A stretch of DNA of 64,000 bases from Enterococcus ureasiticus (GTDB lineage: Bacteria > Bacillota > Bacilli > Lactobacillales > Enterococcaceae), in the NCBI RefSeq assembly GCF_001730285.1, contig NZ_MIJZ01000001.1, forward strand, positions 1,054,001-1,118,000, written 5' to 3'. The translations under genes and the position numbers were made by a program. Under the pieces are notes generated by a model that was not told the DNA's origin, searched no databases, and saw nothing but the letters and a program-made list of their open reading frames with translations. Shown here piece by piece: positions 8,980 through 18,399 of the stretch; the stretch's first letter is position 1, and each line of letters starts with the position of its first letter.

Positions 8980-10557
8980 TTACATCAAACTCTTCAGTTC
9001 AACATCAGGATATTTATCCGCAAACCAGCGCATAGCAAATTGATTTTCAAATAAGAACAAGGGCTGATCAAAACGATCTCTTGCCAAGATATTTCGACTC
9101 GAACTCATTCGTTCATCTAAATCGGCAGGATCGATCCAACGAGCGATTTTCGAGCCCATTGGTGTCATGATTACTTCTGCATTATACTCATTGAGCATAC
9201 GATGCTGGAACACTTCAAACTGCAATTGTCCTACTGCTCCAAGGATATATTCTTCTGTTAAATACGTCTTATACAGCTGAATGGCACCTTCTTGAACGAG
9301 TTGATTAATCCCTTTATGGAATGATTTTTGTTTCATCACATTTTTGGCACTAACTTTCATAAATAGCTCTGGGGTAAATGAAGGTAATTCTTCGTACTGA
9401 ACTTTTAATTTCCCTTCAAATAATGTATCTCCAATTTGATAATTACCCGTATCGTAGATCCCGATAATATCTCCAGCCACAGCTTCTTCGACGTTTTCTC
9501 TAGCATCAGCCATGAATTGTGTCACATTGCTTAACTTGATTTTCTTGCCAGTTCTACCAAGAGTAACATCCATTCCACGTTCAAAAGTACCTGAACAGAT
9601 ACGAACAAAGGCAATACGATCTCGATGAGCAGGATTCATATTCGCTTGGATTTTAAAGACAAACCCAGAAAACTCTTCTTCATAAGGACTAACTTCTTGT
9701 CCCTCTTCTGTCTTATGACTATATGGTGATGGAGCGAATTGTAAAAAGGTTTCTAACATCGTTTGTACACCAAAATTTGTTAATGCTGAACCAAAGAAAA
9801 CTGGCGTTTGATCTCCACGGGCAATTTTCTCCGTGTCAAACTCGTCACCTGCTTCAACCAACAATTCAACTTCTTCTAATACCTGTTTGTACACACTATC
9901 TTTGTGCAATGGTAAATCACTTGGAATATCACCATCCACTAATGGAATAAACCGTTCGCCATTATTATTTTCAGGTCGATAGACTTCTACACGCTTGTTG
10001 TAGATATCATATAACCCTTCCAAACCTTTTCCCATACCGATCGGCCAGTTCATTGGATACGATTCTATATCTAGGACTTCTTCTAATTCTTCAAGTAACT
10101 CCAAAGGCTCGCGACCATCTCTATCCAATTTATTGATAAAGGTAAAAATCGGGATTCCACGTTTCTTGACAACTTGGAATAATTTCTTTGTTTGAGCTTC
10201 GATCCCTTTGGCACTATCGATCACCATAACAGCACTATCAACTGCCATCAATGTTCGGTACGTATCTTCTGAGAAGTCTTCGTGTCCAGGTGTGTCTAGA
10301 ATATTTACACGTTTTCCATCATAGTCAAACTGCATCACCGAACTGGTCACAGAGATTCCTCTTTGTTTTTCGATTTCCATCCAGTCAGATTTTGCAAAGT
10401 TTCCTGTTTTCTTGCCTTTAACAGTTCCAGCTTGGCGGATTGCTCCTCCAAATAATAAAAGCTGCTCTGTAATCGTTGTTTTACCAGCATCCGGATGGGA
10501 AATAATGGCAAACGTGCGGCGGCTATCTACTTGTTCTTTTAAATGTGGATTATTCAT
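8980..10557 (-). CDS. prfC: Peptide chain release factor 3
   Basis: 525 aa, the standard RF3 length. RF3 is a ribosomal GTPase that recycles RF1/RF2 after termination. G1 is SHPDAGKTT, the RF3 G2 region covers [11 protein letters not shown]3 is [14 protein letters not shown], and G4 is FINKLDRD. The later domains include [15 protein letters not shown], typical of RF3 rather than EF-G. The conserved [23 protein letters not shown] start supports the ATG at 10557. It stands alone with its own terminator. Confidence 0.97.
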   Translation of the reverse strand: MNNPHLKEQVDSRRTFAIISHPDAGKTTITEQLLLFGGAIRQAGTVKGKKTGNFAKSDWMEIEKQRGISVTSSVMQFDYDGKRVNILDTPGHEDFSEDTYRTLMAVDSAVMVIDSAKGIEAQTKKLFQVVKKRGIPIFTFINKLDRDGREPLELLEELEEVLDIESYPMNWPIGMGKGLEGLYDIYNKRVEVYRPENNNGERFIPLVDGDIPSDLPLHKDSVYKQVLEEVELLVEAGDEFDTEKIARGDQTPVFFGSALTNFGVQTMLETFLQFAPSPYSHKTEEGQEVSPYEEEFSGFVFKIQANMNPAHRDRIAFVRICSGTFERGMDVTLGRTGKKIKLSNVTQFMADARENVEEAVAGDIIGIYDTGNYQIGDTLFEGKLKVQYEELPSFTPELFMKVSAKNVMKQKSFHKGINQLVQEGAIQLYKTYLTEEYILGAVGQLQFEVFQHRMLNEYNAEVIMTPMGSKIARWIDPADLDERMSSSRNILARDRFDQPLFLFENQFAMRWFADKYPDVELKSLM

Positions 10558-11078
10558 TCGTTACTCCAATCTATCATTTTATTCTTGAAAAGGACTTCAT
10601 TTACTTTTTATGGTTTATTTAAAGGATATCTACATCGGAAAATTCTCCCTACTCTTTATTCTTCAACTAGTGTAGTATATCATGGAATTACCCTAGTTTT
10701 CAAAGTCTTTAACTAAGTTTCAAAAAAAATCGAAGAGACCAAAACAAAACTCAATGAATTTTGTCTTGATCTCTATTAATTGGGGAAGAAATGAACTTCT
10801 TAATTTATTTGCTAAAAACTAGTTTTAGTACTAAGATTTACTTTACACTTAACTAAATTAAGTATAAAGTTAACCAACTTGATGTGCAAACATTGAAAAG
10901 TTTTAACTAAATCATTTTTTCAAATAATTCAATTGTTATTTATTCGCCTTTATTCCCTTCCATTCAAACAATTATATTGTATTCAGTATTATTAAAATGG
11001 TTTTCTGAGGCTATATTTCCCAAATTAGTTACATTTTTTTTACTCTATTAACAAATTTACTTTAAAGGAGAGAGCAAA
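10558..11078. other. Gene-free AT-rich region between prfC and the Mga-like regulator
   Basis: Divergent spacer that must hold the promoters of both neighbours. No consensus pair stands out on either strand. It contains one dispersed hairpin (10734-10774). No coding signal was seen. Confidence 0.6.
10734..10774 (-). terminator. Hairpin of the AGAG-ACAAAAC family, terminator-like
   Basis: Imperfect stem AGAGACCAAAACAAAA / TTTTGTCTTGATCTCT with G:U pairs, followed on the minus strand by TCGATTTTTTTT. It lies upstream of prfC rather than after a visible gene, so it may end a short antisense or leader transcript. Confidence 0.45.
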
Positions 11079-12569
11079 ATGCTTGAAGCAATGATGTTGG
11101 AAGACACTTCTAAACGGAAATTAACCCTATTTAAGCTATTAACTAAATTTTCTAATAAGCAACATAGTATTAATTTTTTTGAAAATAGACTGGATTATTC
11201 CTATAGTCGTGTCGTTTATCTTCTGGAATTGATCCAACAAGATCTTACTAAAATGACTGGAGAAAGTATAAAATTATTCCAATTAAATGGTGTTCATTAT
11301 AAAAAAAACATTTCATATGATATGTACTATCAATTTCTGATTACGCAAAGCGTTCCTTATCAATTACTAATTTCACTTCTCTATTATCCAAATGACGATC
11401 TAACCAAATTTTGCAAAAAAAATTACCATAGCAGAACAACCGTTGTTCGTAAATCCAAATTATTAGGTAGCTACTTTAATAAATTCGGTATCAAAATGAA
11501 TACCACTCAATTACGTCTTTATGGTGATGAGAGAATTATCCGCGTCACTTTTTATTCCTTGATTTGGTTAGCTTCTCAAGGTGTACATCTACCCAAAATT
11601 AAGAATAATCCAATAAATTATGATGCAATAATTAAGATGATCAGTCCATATTTCCCAGATAGTTATAGCTATTCTGCTAATAAGCAAATATCCTTAATGC
11701 TGAATATCATTTTTTTAAGAATAAAATCTGGTAATGTTTTAATAGAAAAAACAGCGATTGAACCTTACATTCCAATGAATATAGCTTATGTAAAAACTGG
11801 TTTTGGTGAGTTGATCGAAGATAAAAAAATATTAGAAGCCGAAGCTCAGTTTAGTGCCTATTTATTGATCTCTAAACCAAATTTTTTCAGAAATAACGAT
11901 TATCGGCTTTCGCTATTGAATAAGTACTTAAACACTCAGACAAATACAGCAACTAAAATATTAAAGGAAGTTTGTATTTCATTTAGTGAAAAGTTTTTAC
12001 CTAAAGATTTCTCTTGGGATAATGAGCCTATTTTGTTTGGTAATATAGCTAATATTATTTTTACTACAGTAATTATTGAAAAGCCATTCCCAACGTTGTT
12101 TCATTTGATCAATCATTCTCAGTACTCGAAAAATGAATACCATTATCATTTGTTGACTTATTTTAAAGCTATGTTTCAAAAAATTTCCAAGAGAAAGAAC
12201 TTTAGCTGGCTCAAAGAAAGTATAAACACATTGTCAGATACACTGGCAGCACTACTAGTTCCTCTATATGAATCATTCCAAACAGATAATATTCTACGTA
12301 TCGCATTGGTTGCAGAATCAAATTACTTACTCGTTCAACCTCTGGCACAGTTTATAGAAGAAATGCCTTTTGTTGAACTAATTGCTTATAAATATGGGGA
12401 GTTTTCCTCTTTTGACCTTATCGTCACTACTTCATCTTACCTAATTCCAGAGGACTGTCATTTACCATCTTTTGTTTTCCGTTTTTCTGCGGATAACGAC
12501 GAACAATACATTGGTCTTTATCAAGCGATAAAAGAAATTCGTAATAAAAAAGTGATTATTCCAGAATAA
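11079..12569 (+). CDS. Mga-family transcriptional regulator
   Basis: 496 aa, the size of Mga/AtxA-type stand-alone virulence regulators. An N-terminal helix-turn-helix region (about residues 15-70, with SINFFENRLDYSYSRVVYLL) is followed by the Mga central segment (YDMYYQFLITQSVPYQLLISLLYY) and PRD-like alpha-helical domains. The C-terminal part (residues 410-496) resembles the EIIB-like end of Mga. Such proteins control surface adhesins and sugar use in streptococci and enterococci. AAAGGAG lies about 8 nt before the ATG; a second in-frame ATG at 11091 is possible. Its targets are not evident; the nearest plausible one in this window is the distant adhesin gene. Confidence 0.8.
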   Translation: MLEAMMLEDTSKRKLTLFKLLTKFSNKQHSINFFENRLDYSYSRVVYLLELIQQDLTKMTGESIKLFQLNGVHYKKNISYDMYYQFLITQSVPYQLLISLLYYPNDDLTKFCKKNYHSRTTVVRKSKLLGSYFNKFGIKMNTTQLRLYGDERIIRVTFYSLIWLASQGVHLPKIKNNPINYDAIIKMISPYFPDSYSYSANKQISLMLNIIFLRIKSGNVLIEKTAIEPYIPMNIAYVKTGFGELIEDKKILEAEAQFSAYLLISKPNFFRNNDYRLSLLNKYLNTQTNTATKILKEVCISFSEKFLPKDFSWDNEPILFGNIANIIFTTVIIEKPFPTLFHLINHSQYSKNEYHYHLLTYFKAMFQKISKRKNFSWLKESINTLSDTLAALLVPLYESFQTDNILRIALVAESNYLLVQPLAQFIEEMPFVELIAYKYGEFSSFDLIVTTSSYLIPEDCHLPSFVFRFSADNDEQYIGLYQAIKEIRNKKVIIPE

Positions 12570-12614
12570 AAAAAGGGTGTGAAACAAAAGTAAATGTTAC
12601 TTTTGTTTCACACC
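12568..12614 (-). terminator. Terminator of the CNNM/CorC gene with perfect 18-bp stem
   Basis: Arms 12576-12593 and 12597-12614 (GGTGTGAAACAAAAGTAA) are perfectly complementary around a 3-nt loop. The minus strand continues with a T-tract. It lies between convergent genes and begins a repeat described under 12571-12748. Confidence 0.85.
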
Positions 12615-12748
12615 TTAAATAGGAATAAGCTGAGAAAACGGAAGCAATTTCTTCTTATTGCTATAAAACACAACAAGTTACGAGTTGATGCCTTCTCGTC
12701 AAGGACTCATCGGACTGAACGCTTTTGGCCCCAACCTCTATTATTATT
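12571..12748 (-). repeat. Dispersed hairpin-plus-tail repeat, copy 1
   Basis: On the minus strand this 3' region reads ...AAGAAATTGCTTCCGTTTTC, then AGCTTATTCCTATTTA, then the hairpin of 12576-12614. A similar order (AAGAAGTTGCTTCTGC, TCTATTCGAATTTA, hairpin with GAAACAAAAC) is found at 46733-46823. Both follow the stop of a minus-strand gene. An 80-codon open frame on the plus strand here is a by-product of the repeat. Confidence 0.55.
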
Positions 12749-14134
12749 CTATCTTCTCGGTTCGTCATCCTCCAATTCTTTGCGGAAAAAACGACGGTAT
12801 TCTTCTGGTTCTTCATCAATGACATCTTCATCATGAAAAACTACTTTTAATGCTAAGACTCTTGTTCCTTCCATTTCTTCAGAGGTCAGTGTGATATTGC
12901 CTACATCAAATGACAGCTTCTCGCCTTCATCAGGAATTGTGCCTAATGCAGTAATTAGATAGCCTGCCATGGTGTCAACATCACTCATATGCAAGTCTGT
13001 TTGGAATGCTTCATTAAATTCATCAATTAACATTCTTCCTTGAACTAAATACTCGTGTTCATTGATCTTAGCATATAAGTTTTCTACTTCATCAGTCTCA
13101 TCATCGATTTCTCCAACGATTTCTTCTAATAAATCTTCTAACGTAGCCAAACCAACGACACCGCCATATTCATCTAATAAAATAGCCATTTGGTTTTGTG
13201 TTCGTTTTAATTCATATAATAGATCATCAATGAAAATCGTTTCTGGAACAAATAATGGTTCTTGTATGATATTTTTTAATTGAATTTTTTCAAAGCCTAA
13301 TTTATGGGCTGCTTTTAATAAGTTTTTAGTATGAAGAACACCAACGATTTTATCTTTATCTTCGTTATAAACCGGTATTCTTGAATAGTTTTCTGATAAA
13401 ACAGCATTAATATTGTCTTGAATGTCGTCTTCAATATCGATCATAAAAGCATCTGTTCTTGGAACCATTACTTCACGAGCGACTTTTGTATCTAAAGAAA
13501 AGACACCTTGAAGCATTTCTAATTCATCATTATCTAAAACACCTTCTGATTCCAACATATAACGCATTTCATCACGCGTCATTTTTGAATCAGCATCATC
13601 AAATTTCATTGGTGTAATCTTTGAAAGTAAGTCTGTTGAAGCTGATAACAACCACACAAATGGTTTTGCAATCACTCCTATGGTACGCACAAATCCAGAA
13701 GTTGCTTGAGCGACCTCTTCTGATTTATTCATTGCGATTCGTTTTGGATATAATTCACCAAAAACAATAGAAACATAGGTCAACATAGCTAAAATAATAA
13801 TACTAGCAATACTTTTTGCAGCAGCTCCGCCACCAAGAACAGGTGCTAATCTTGCTGATAAAGTATCCGCTAAGGAAGCCCCAGACAAGATGTTAACTAA
13901 AGTGATACCAACTTGGATTGTTGATAAAAAGCTCGTAGGATCTTGTAAAATCTTTAATAGCTTCTTAGCTTTCGCGTCTCCTTCTTCTGCTTTTTGTTCG
14001 ACACGATTCTTATTTACCGAAACAACTGCTATCTCCGCTGCAGCAAGAAACGCATTGATCAATGTTAATACGATCAATAATAAAATTTGCGCTATAAGCG
14101 ACTGACTCTCGGGGTCAGCATTCATAATGTGCAC
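12749..14134 (-). CDS. CNNM/CorC-family transporter (hemolysin-like CBS protein)
   Basis: 461 aa. Domain order: DUF21/CNNM membrane domain with about four helices (residues 10-200), two CBS domains (about 220-340: VPRTDAFMIDIEDD and KRTQNQMAILLDEYGGVVG), then a CorC_HlyC domain (EHEYLVQGRMLIDEFNEAF). The family exports or controls magnesium or cobalt; the 'hemolysin' name is historical. The C-terminus is very acidic (DEDVIDEEPEEYRRFF). The gene stands alone with a strong terminator. Membrane protein; ion specificity cannot be read from sequence. Confidence 0.9.
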   Translation of the reverse strand: MHIMNADPESQSLIAQILLLIVLTLINAFLAAAEIAVVSVNKNRVEQKAEEGDAKAKKLLKILQDPTSFLSTIQVGITLVNILSGASLADTLSARLAPVLGGGAAAKSIASIIILAMLTYVSIVFGELYPKRIAMNKSEEVAQATSGFVRTIGVIAKPFVWLLSASTDLLSKITPMKFDDADSKMTRDEMRYMLESEGVLDNDELEMLQGVFSLDTKVAREVMVPRTDAFMIDIEDDIQDNINAVLSENYSRIPVYNEDKDKIVGVLHTKNLLKAAHKLGFEKIQLKNIIQEPLFVPETIFIDDLLYELKRTQNQMAILLDEYGGVVGLATLEDLLEEIVGEIDDETDEVENLYAKINEHEYLVQGRMLIDEFNEAFQTDLHMSDVDTMAGYLITALGTIPDEGEKLSFDVGNITLTSEEMEGTRVLALKVVFHDEDVIDEEPEEYRRFFRKELEDDEPRR

Positions 14135-14223
14135 TCTCTCCTCTTAAAATTATTCGAAAAACGCTGTATTTCGTTTTTCAATTTCATTTAGTAACAAACT
14201 GTTTACTAATCAACTTGATAAAA

Positions 14224-14250
14224 AACGTGACCACTATCAGTAGTCACGTT
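14224..14250 (-). terminator. Terminator after the CNNM gene promoter region, serving the AI-2E permease side
   Basis: Stem AACGTGACCAC/GTAGTCACGTT around TATCA, followed on the minus strand by TTTTTT. It ends transcripts of the AI-2E-family gene at 14292-15428. Confidence 0.85.
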
Positions 14251-14291
14251 AAAATCCTATCACAAACAGCAATTAATTTCAATAATCGATG

Positions 14292-15428
14292 TCATTTTTC
14301 TTTCATCGATATTTCATTTCCTTCGCCAGTCAATACGATTTTTTCACTTCTGCTTTCCCGAATCATTCCCATGACATGAATAACGATAGTTTTAACAATC
14401 GCATAAAACGGAACACCTAAGAAGATTCCTAATAGTCCTGCGATATTTCCAGCGACCAGCAAAACAATGATAATTGTTAATGGATGTATTTGTAATGACT
14501 TTCCGATTACATTTGGGTAAATAATATTGCCATCGATTTGTTGAACGACTAAAACAACGACACAACATAATAAAGCTTTTATCGGTTCATCAAAAACAGT
14601 TACAAAAACGGCTGGAGCAAGCCCCAGATATGGTCCAAGGTAAGGAATCAGATTTGTGAAACCTGCGATGACACCGAATAAAAAGGCATAACGGACGCCA
14701 ATCAACGAATAACCAATCGCTGTAAAGGTCCCTACAAACAAACATTCAATTGCTTGTCCACTTATATAATTTGCCAACGTCTTGTTGATTTTACTCAACA
14801 ATTCAGCAATGCTTTCCTGACGCTTTTCTGGCAAAAAGCGCTCGATCGATGGAACCAATCGATCCCCATCTTTTAACATGTAAAACAAGATAAATGGTGC
14901 TGTAACGACAACGATCGTAGTTGAAGCCACAGTCGATACTACTGAACCCAGACTATTAGATAAGCCACTTAAAAACTGTTGAATAATCGTCCCGTAAGAA
15001 ATATCCAATTTTTCTAAATAACTTGTTAAATCTACCTCTTTAAATAAAGGTAACTCGGCCATTCTATAGACCCACGCTTCCACATTACTGAAAACTGTCG
15101 GCATATTTGAAGCCAAACTAGCAAGCTGAGATGCTAACTTAGGGATAACGCTGACTAGAATCAAAATGATAGCTATTACTAATATCAGCAAAACAAGAAG
15201 AACTGCTAAAGGCCGTTTCATTTTGATTTTCATTAGTAAATTTACGATTGGATTTAAGATATAATACAAAAATCCTGCTACCAAAACCGGTGCAAACAAG
15301 GTTGAGAAGAATGTACCAATTGGCGCAAATAGAAAATTGATTTTACTAGAGACAAAAATCAAAGTTGCGATAACTAGCAATTCTGCTGACCAAAAAAATA
15401 ATTTTGACTGTCTTAATTTTTCAAACAA
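14292..15428 (-). CDS. AI-2E family (UPF0118/PerM) membrane transporter
   Basis: 378 aa with about seven to eight hydrophobic segments. Family marks are the paired N-terminal helices, LFYILNPIVNLL-type region, and the C-terminal GVRYAFLFGVIAGFTNLIPYLGPYLG, which is characteristic of YdiK/PerM/TqsA proteins. Members have been linked to export of AI-2 or to sodium/proton exchange; the substrate here is unknown. Single gene with its own terminator. Confidence 0.88.
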   Translation of the reverse strand: MFEKLRQSKLFFWSAELLVIATLIFVSSKINFLFAPIGTFFSTLFAPVLVAGFLYYILNPIVNLLMKIKMKRPLAVLLVLLILVIAIILILVSVIPKLASQLASLASNMPTVFSNVEAWVYRMAELPLFKEVDLTSYLEKLDISYGTIIQQFLSGLSNSLGSVVSTVASTTIVVVTAPFILFYMLKDGDRLVPSIERFLPEKRQESIAELLSKINKTLANYISGQAIECLFVGTFTAIGYSLIGVRYAFLFGVIAGFTNLIPYLGPYLGLAPAVFVTVFDEPIKALLCCVVVLVVQQIDGNIIYPNVIGKSLQIHPLTIIIVLLVAGNIAGLLGIFLGVPFYAIVKTIVIHVMGMIRESRSEKIVLTGEGNEISMKEK

Positions 15429-15583
15429 AGATGATCCTCCTCAATCATTAAAAAATGTGCTTTTTGTTCTCTTCATGAAAAAACAATTGCTTCTTACATA
15501 GATTTTAGCATAACCTTTCTTAAATAAGATAGCAATACTTCTTTATGCCTATTTTCATTTCTACTATTTTATCAAACTTATAC

Positions 15584-15615
15584 AAAAAATATCCGTAAAA
15601 TTGAGCTACACGGAT
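15584..15615 (-). terminator. Weak terminator after the small acidic protein gene
   Basis: ATCCGT (15591-15596) pairs with ACGGAT (15610-15615) across a 13-nt loop; the minus strand continues ATTTTTT. Confidence 0.5.
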
Positions 15616-15638
15616 GTTTCCATAATAATTACAGCTAC

Positions 15639-15827
15639 TTATTTTTTGAAAAAACCTTTTACTTTATCAGTCAATCCACCTGCATCAATATCAGGAATCA
15701 TTCCTTTTAATTTTTCGTATTGTTCACCAAGATCATCTTGATGCTCTTCAAGGAATTGTTTGGCTTTTTCAAAGTTTCCTTCACCAATCAAATCTTTAAC
15801 TTTTTGCACGATTTCATCTGTATTCAT
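15639..15827 (-). CDS. Small hypothetical protein, charged, helix-rich
   Basis: 62 aa from the ATG at 15827 (MNTDEIVQKVKDLIGEG), ending TDKVKGFFKK. GAAAGG lies about 10 nt upstream. An in-frame start 14 codons earlier is possible but would place the RBS inside the gene. Almost all of it should be amphipathic helix; no signal peptide, membrane segment or known domain that I recognise. It stands alone between AI-2E permease and a divergent GNAT gene. Confidence 0.65.
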   Translation of the reverse strand: MNTDEIVQKVKDLIGEGNFEKAKQFLEEHQDDLGEQYEKLKGMIPDIDAGGLTDKVKGFFKK

Positions 15828-15973
15828 CACATACACAACCTTTCGTTTTTTGTTATTTATAATGTACACTGCTAATACTATTTTTACAAAAAATAAACAA
15901 CAACTTGTATCAAAGTTCTAATGTCTGATTTTTTGTTGTATAATAAATAAAATAATTATAACAGAGGTGCCAA

Positions 15974-16411
15974 ATGAAAATCGTCCACACTAGAGATACT
16001 ATGAGTGATATCTACTTAGATGCTGTTAAAATCCGCCGTCAAGTTTTCATGCTGGAACAAGGTGTTCCTGGCGAAATTGAGATTGATAAATATGAAGCTG
16101 CTTGTATTCATTTTGTTTTATACGGTGATGAAAACGAAGCAATTGCAACTTGCCGCTTATTACCGCTTGAAGATGGGCTAATTAAATTACAACGGATGGC
16201 TGTGCAAAAAGAGTATAGAGGTAACGATCATGGTCGGTTGATTGTAGAAAGTGCTGAACAATTTTCTAAAGAACAAGGGTATAGAGCCATGACTTTAGGC
16301 GCTCAAATCACAGCTCTTGGTTTTTATGAGAGAATGGGTTATATCAAAGAAGGCGAAATGTTCTTAGATGCGAATATCGAGCATTATCAGATGAATAAAC
16401 ACTTTAAGTGA
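15974..16411 (+). CDS. GNAT family N-acetyltransferase (YjcF/ElaA-like)
   Basis: 145 aa. The N-terminal IRRQVFMLEQGVP is the mark of the ElaA/YjcF GNAT subgroup; the acetyl-CoA binding motif is RMAVQKEYRGNDHGRLIVE, and the C-terminal strand-helix is ALGFYERMGYIKEGEMFLD. These enzymes transfer an acetyl group to amines; the substrate is unknown. AGAGGTG stands 5 nt before the ATG. A TATAAT at about 15940 suggests its own promoter. The TGA stop lies inside a 64-bp perfect palindrome. Confidence 0.88.
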   Translation: MKIVHTRDTMSDIYLDAVKIRRQVFMLEQGVPGEIEIDKYEAACIHFVLYGDENEAIATCRLLPLEDGLIKLQRMAVQKEYRGNDHGRLIVESAEQFSKEQGYRAMTLGAQITALGFYERMGYIKEGEMFLDANIEHYQMNKHFK

Positions 16412-16467
16412 AAAAAGAACTGCCCCCCAACTTGATCAAGTTGGGGGGCAGTTCTTTTTTCACTTAA
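16404..16467. terminator. 64-bp perfect palindrome, bidirectional terminator
   Basis: The sequence is exactly self-complementary around the centre 16435/16436, with 32-bp arms (TTAAGTGAAAAAAGAACTGC at the outer end, CCCCCCAACTTGA at the centre) and no spacer. Each strand thus reads a GC-rich stem followed by TTCTTTTTT. It separates the convergent GNAT and ntdP genes and includes the GNAT stop codon. Confidence 0.95.
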
Positions 16468-16480
16468 CATCTTACATTGG

Positions 16481-17014
16481 CTATTTTTTCGATAGCTCTT
16501 GGTAACGTTGATACCAGATATCTACATAGGCTTCGGAGAATGGGCCTTTTTCATTATTAATCCAATCTACTAACGTCTTAACATTTTCTTTTAGAATAAA
16601 ATCGATATCTTCTGGATAGTCCATAATCTTACTATGAAATTCATATTCATCCACATCCAATAAACGTTTTTCACCATCAGGAAAAACTTTGATATCCAGA
16701 TCATAATCAATATACTTCAATGCTTCATCATCTAAAAGATACGGTGACGCCAAATTGCAGTAATAAGAAACCCCCTTTTCTCTAATCATCGCTATTATGT
16801 TGAACCAGTATTTTTTATGGAAATAAACTATAGCTGGTTCGCGAGTAACCCAACGACGCCCATCAGACTCTGTTACCAAAGTATGATCATTTACGCCAAT
16901 CAAAGAATACTCGCTCGTTTTTAATACCATAGTATCTCGCCATGTTCGATGCAAATGCCCATCGTGTTTGTAACTTTGGATCGTTACAAATTCACCTTCT
17001 TTTGGAATTGCCAT
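16481..17014 (-). CDS. ntdP: Nucleoside tri-/diphosphate phosphatase (DUF402)
   Basis: 177 aa, the usual size of NtdP/YgaC. These DUF402 enzymes hydrolyse nucleoside tri- and diphosphates with a metal. Visible marks: [22 protein letters not shown] at the N-terminus, [15 protein letters not shown], and the acidic metal-binding cluster in [24 protein letters not shown]. Cytoplasmic. It ends next to the perfect palindrome, which is its terminator. An AT-rich spacer of 185 bp upstream includes a TATAAT on the minus strand at about 17104-17109. Confidence 0.92.
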   Translation of the reverse strand: MAIPKEGEFVTIQSYKHDGHLHRTWRDTMVLKTSEYSLIGVNDHTLVTESDGRRWVTREPAIVYFHKKYWFNIIAMIREKGVSYYCNLASPYLLDDEALKYIDYDLDIKVFPDGEKRLLDVDEYEFHSKIMDYPEDIDFILKENVKTLVDWINNEKGPFSEAYVDIWYQRYQELSKK

Positions 17015-17199
17015 AGTCCCCCAACTTTCCCTAGTACGAAAAATCGCTTTTAAACGCTACTAACTTTTCGTTTGGGTGTTCATTACACCGATATCAACAT
17101 AATTATATCATAATTTTCAACTTTGCATACTAAGGAGTTTGGTTTTGACTATTCAAAATAAGATAAATGAGAATTTTCGTTATTTTTAGAGATATTTGA

Positions 17200-18399
17200 T
17201 TAGTTTTTACGGTTCTTTCTCGAATTACTGATGTTTTTTCGATCTTTCTCAAAAAGCTCTACCATTTTTTGCTGTGGTTTTGGAAAAACTAAATTTGAAT
17301 AATCCGCTTCTTTTACCCAGCGCTGATTTTTAGCCAACTCTGATAAGCCTGTCTGACGTCCGTAAAACACAAGAATATGCCATTTTAAATGACTGAAAAT
17401 ATGGGTCACTTCACCTAATGTTCGCTTTTGCCAAACAACTTCCGGATACTCTTCAAAAATTTCTGATGTATCTTCTGCCACCATATTTTGTTCTTCAAAA
17501 TCGAATGACATTTGCTGATCTTCTTTAGCCCAATTTTTTTGTAAAAAATCGAAGCGTTCTTTTGTTATCTCAGTAATCGGGAACAGCCACATATTCGCTA
17601 ATAAGCCTGTTGAATCACGCTGACTTAATAAAAATTCCTGTTTTTTATTTTCGATGATTCCACCGATATAGTAGACATCTTTTGGTTTCATTTTTTTGGA
17701 TTTAACTGGAAAATTTGTCATTGTATTATTCTTATAACTCAAACAATAAGACTGGATCGGGCATTCCTCACACTTTGGTGAGGTGGGTGTACAAATCGAA
17801 GAGCCTAGATCCATCATCGCTTGATTAAAGTCACCAGGACGATTTTGATCAATGATTTTATACATCGCTTCTTCAAACACCTTACGGCTACTGGGTTTGG
17901 CAATGTCATCACTGATTTCAAATAAACGGCTTACAACACGCATAACGTTGCCATCAATTGCAGGCTCTGGGATTTGAAACGCAATACTCCCGATTGCACC
18001 TGCCGTATAGGGCCCGATTCCTTTTAATTGGCGGATTTCTTCGATTGTTTCTGGCATCTGGCCATTAAATTCTGCCATGATCTGCTGAGCTGCAACTTTT
18101 AAATTTCTTGCTCTGGAGTAATAACCTAAACCTTCCCAAGCTTTTAATAATCGATCATCTGGGGCTTCAGCTAAATCCTTGATCGTCGGAAACCATTCCA
18201 TAAAACGATAATAATAATCGATCACCGTATCAACACGAGTTTGCTGCAGCATGATTTCTGAGATCCAAATACGATATGGATCTAGATTGACTCGCCAGGG
18301 TAAATTTCGTTTTTCTTTTTCATACCAAGCTATAAATTCTTCTTGAAATGACTGAAGCTCTTCCGTACTCCAAGTCTCCCAATATTTTTCATTCTTCAT
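17200..18399 (-). CDS. mutY: A/G-specific adenine glycosylase MutY
   Basis: 399 aa. MutY removes adenine mispaired with 8-oxoguanine. The N-terminal domain has MLQQTRVDTVIDYYYRF, the helix-hairpin-helix LKGIGPYTAGAIGSIAF with the catalytic Asp in PAIDGNVMRV, and the [4Fe-4S] cysteines in CTPTSPKCEECPIQSYC. The C-terminal third is a NUDIX-like domain for 8-oxoG recognition. The start overlaps the 3' end of recX by 11 bp, so both are one transcript. The protein ends with a basic tail (KDRKNISNSRKNRKN). Confidence 0.96.
   Translation of the reverse strand: MKNEKYWETWSTEELQSFQEEFIAWYEKEKRNLPWRVNLDPYRIWISEIMLQQTRVDTVIDYYYRFMEWFPTIKDLAEAPDDRLLKAWEGLGYYSRARNLKVAAQQIMAEFNGQMPETIEEIRQLKGIGPYTAGAIGSIAFQIPEPAIDGNVMRVVSRLFEISDDIAKPSSRKVFEEAMYKIIDQNRPGDFNQAMMDLGSSICTPTSPKCEECPIQSYCLSYKNNTMTNFPVKSKKMKPKDVYYIGGIIENKKQEFLLSQRDSTGLLANMWLFPITEITKERFDFLQKNWAKEDQQMSFDFEEQNMVAEDTSEIFEEYPEVVWQKRTLGEVTHIFSHLKWHILVFYGRQTGLSELAKNQRWVKEADYSNLVFPKPQQKMVELFEKDRKNISNSRKNRKN

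Noticed and set aside
12594-12836. Plus-strand open frame of 80 codons
   Set aside because: It runs over the dispersed hairpin repeat and the 3' end of the CNNM gene; no RBS and low-complexity Ser/Arg tail.
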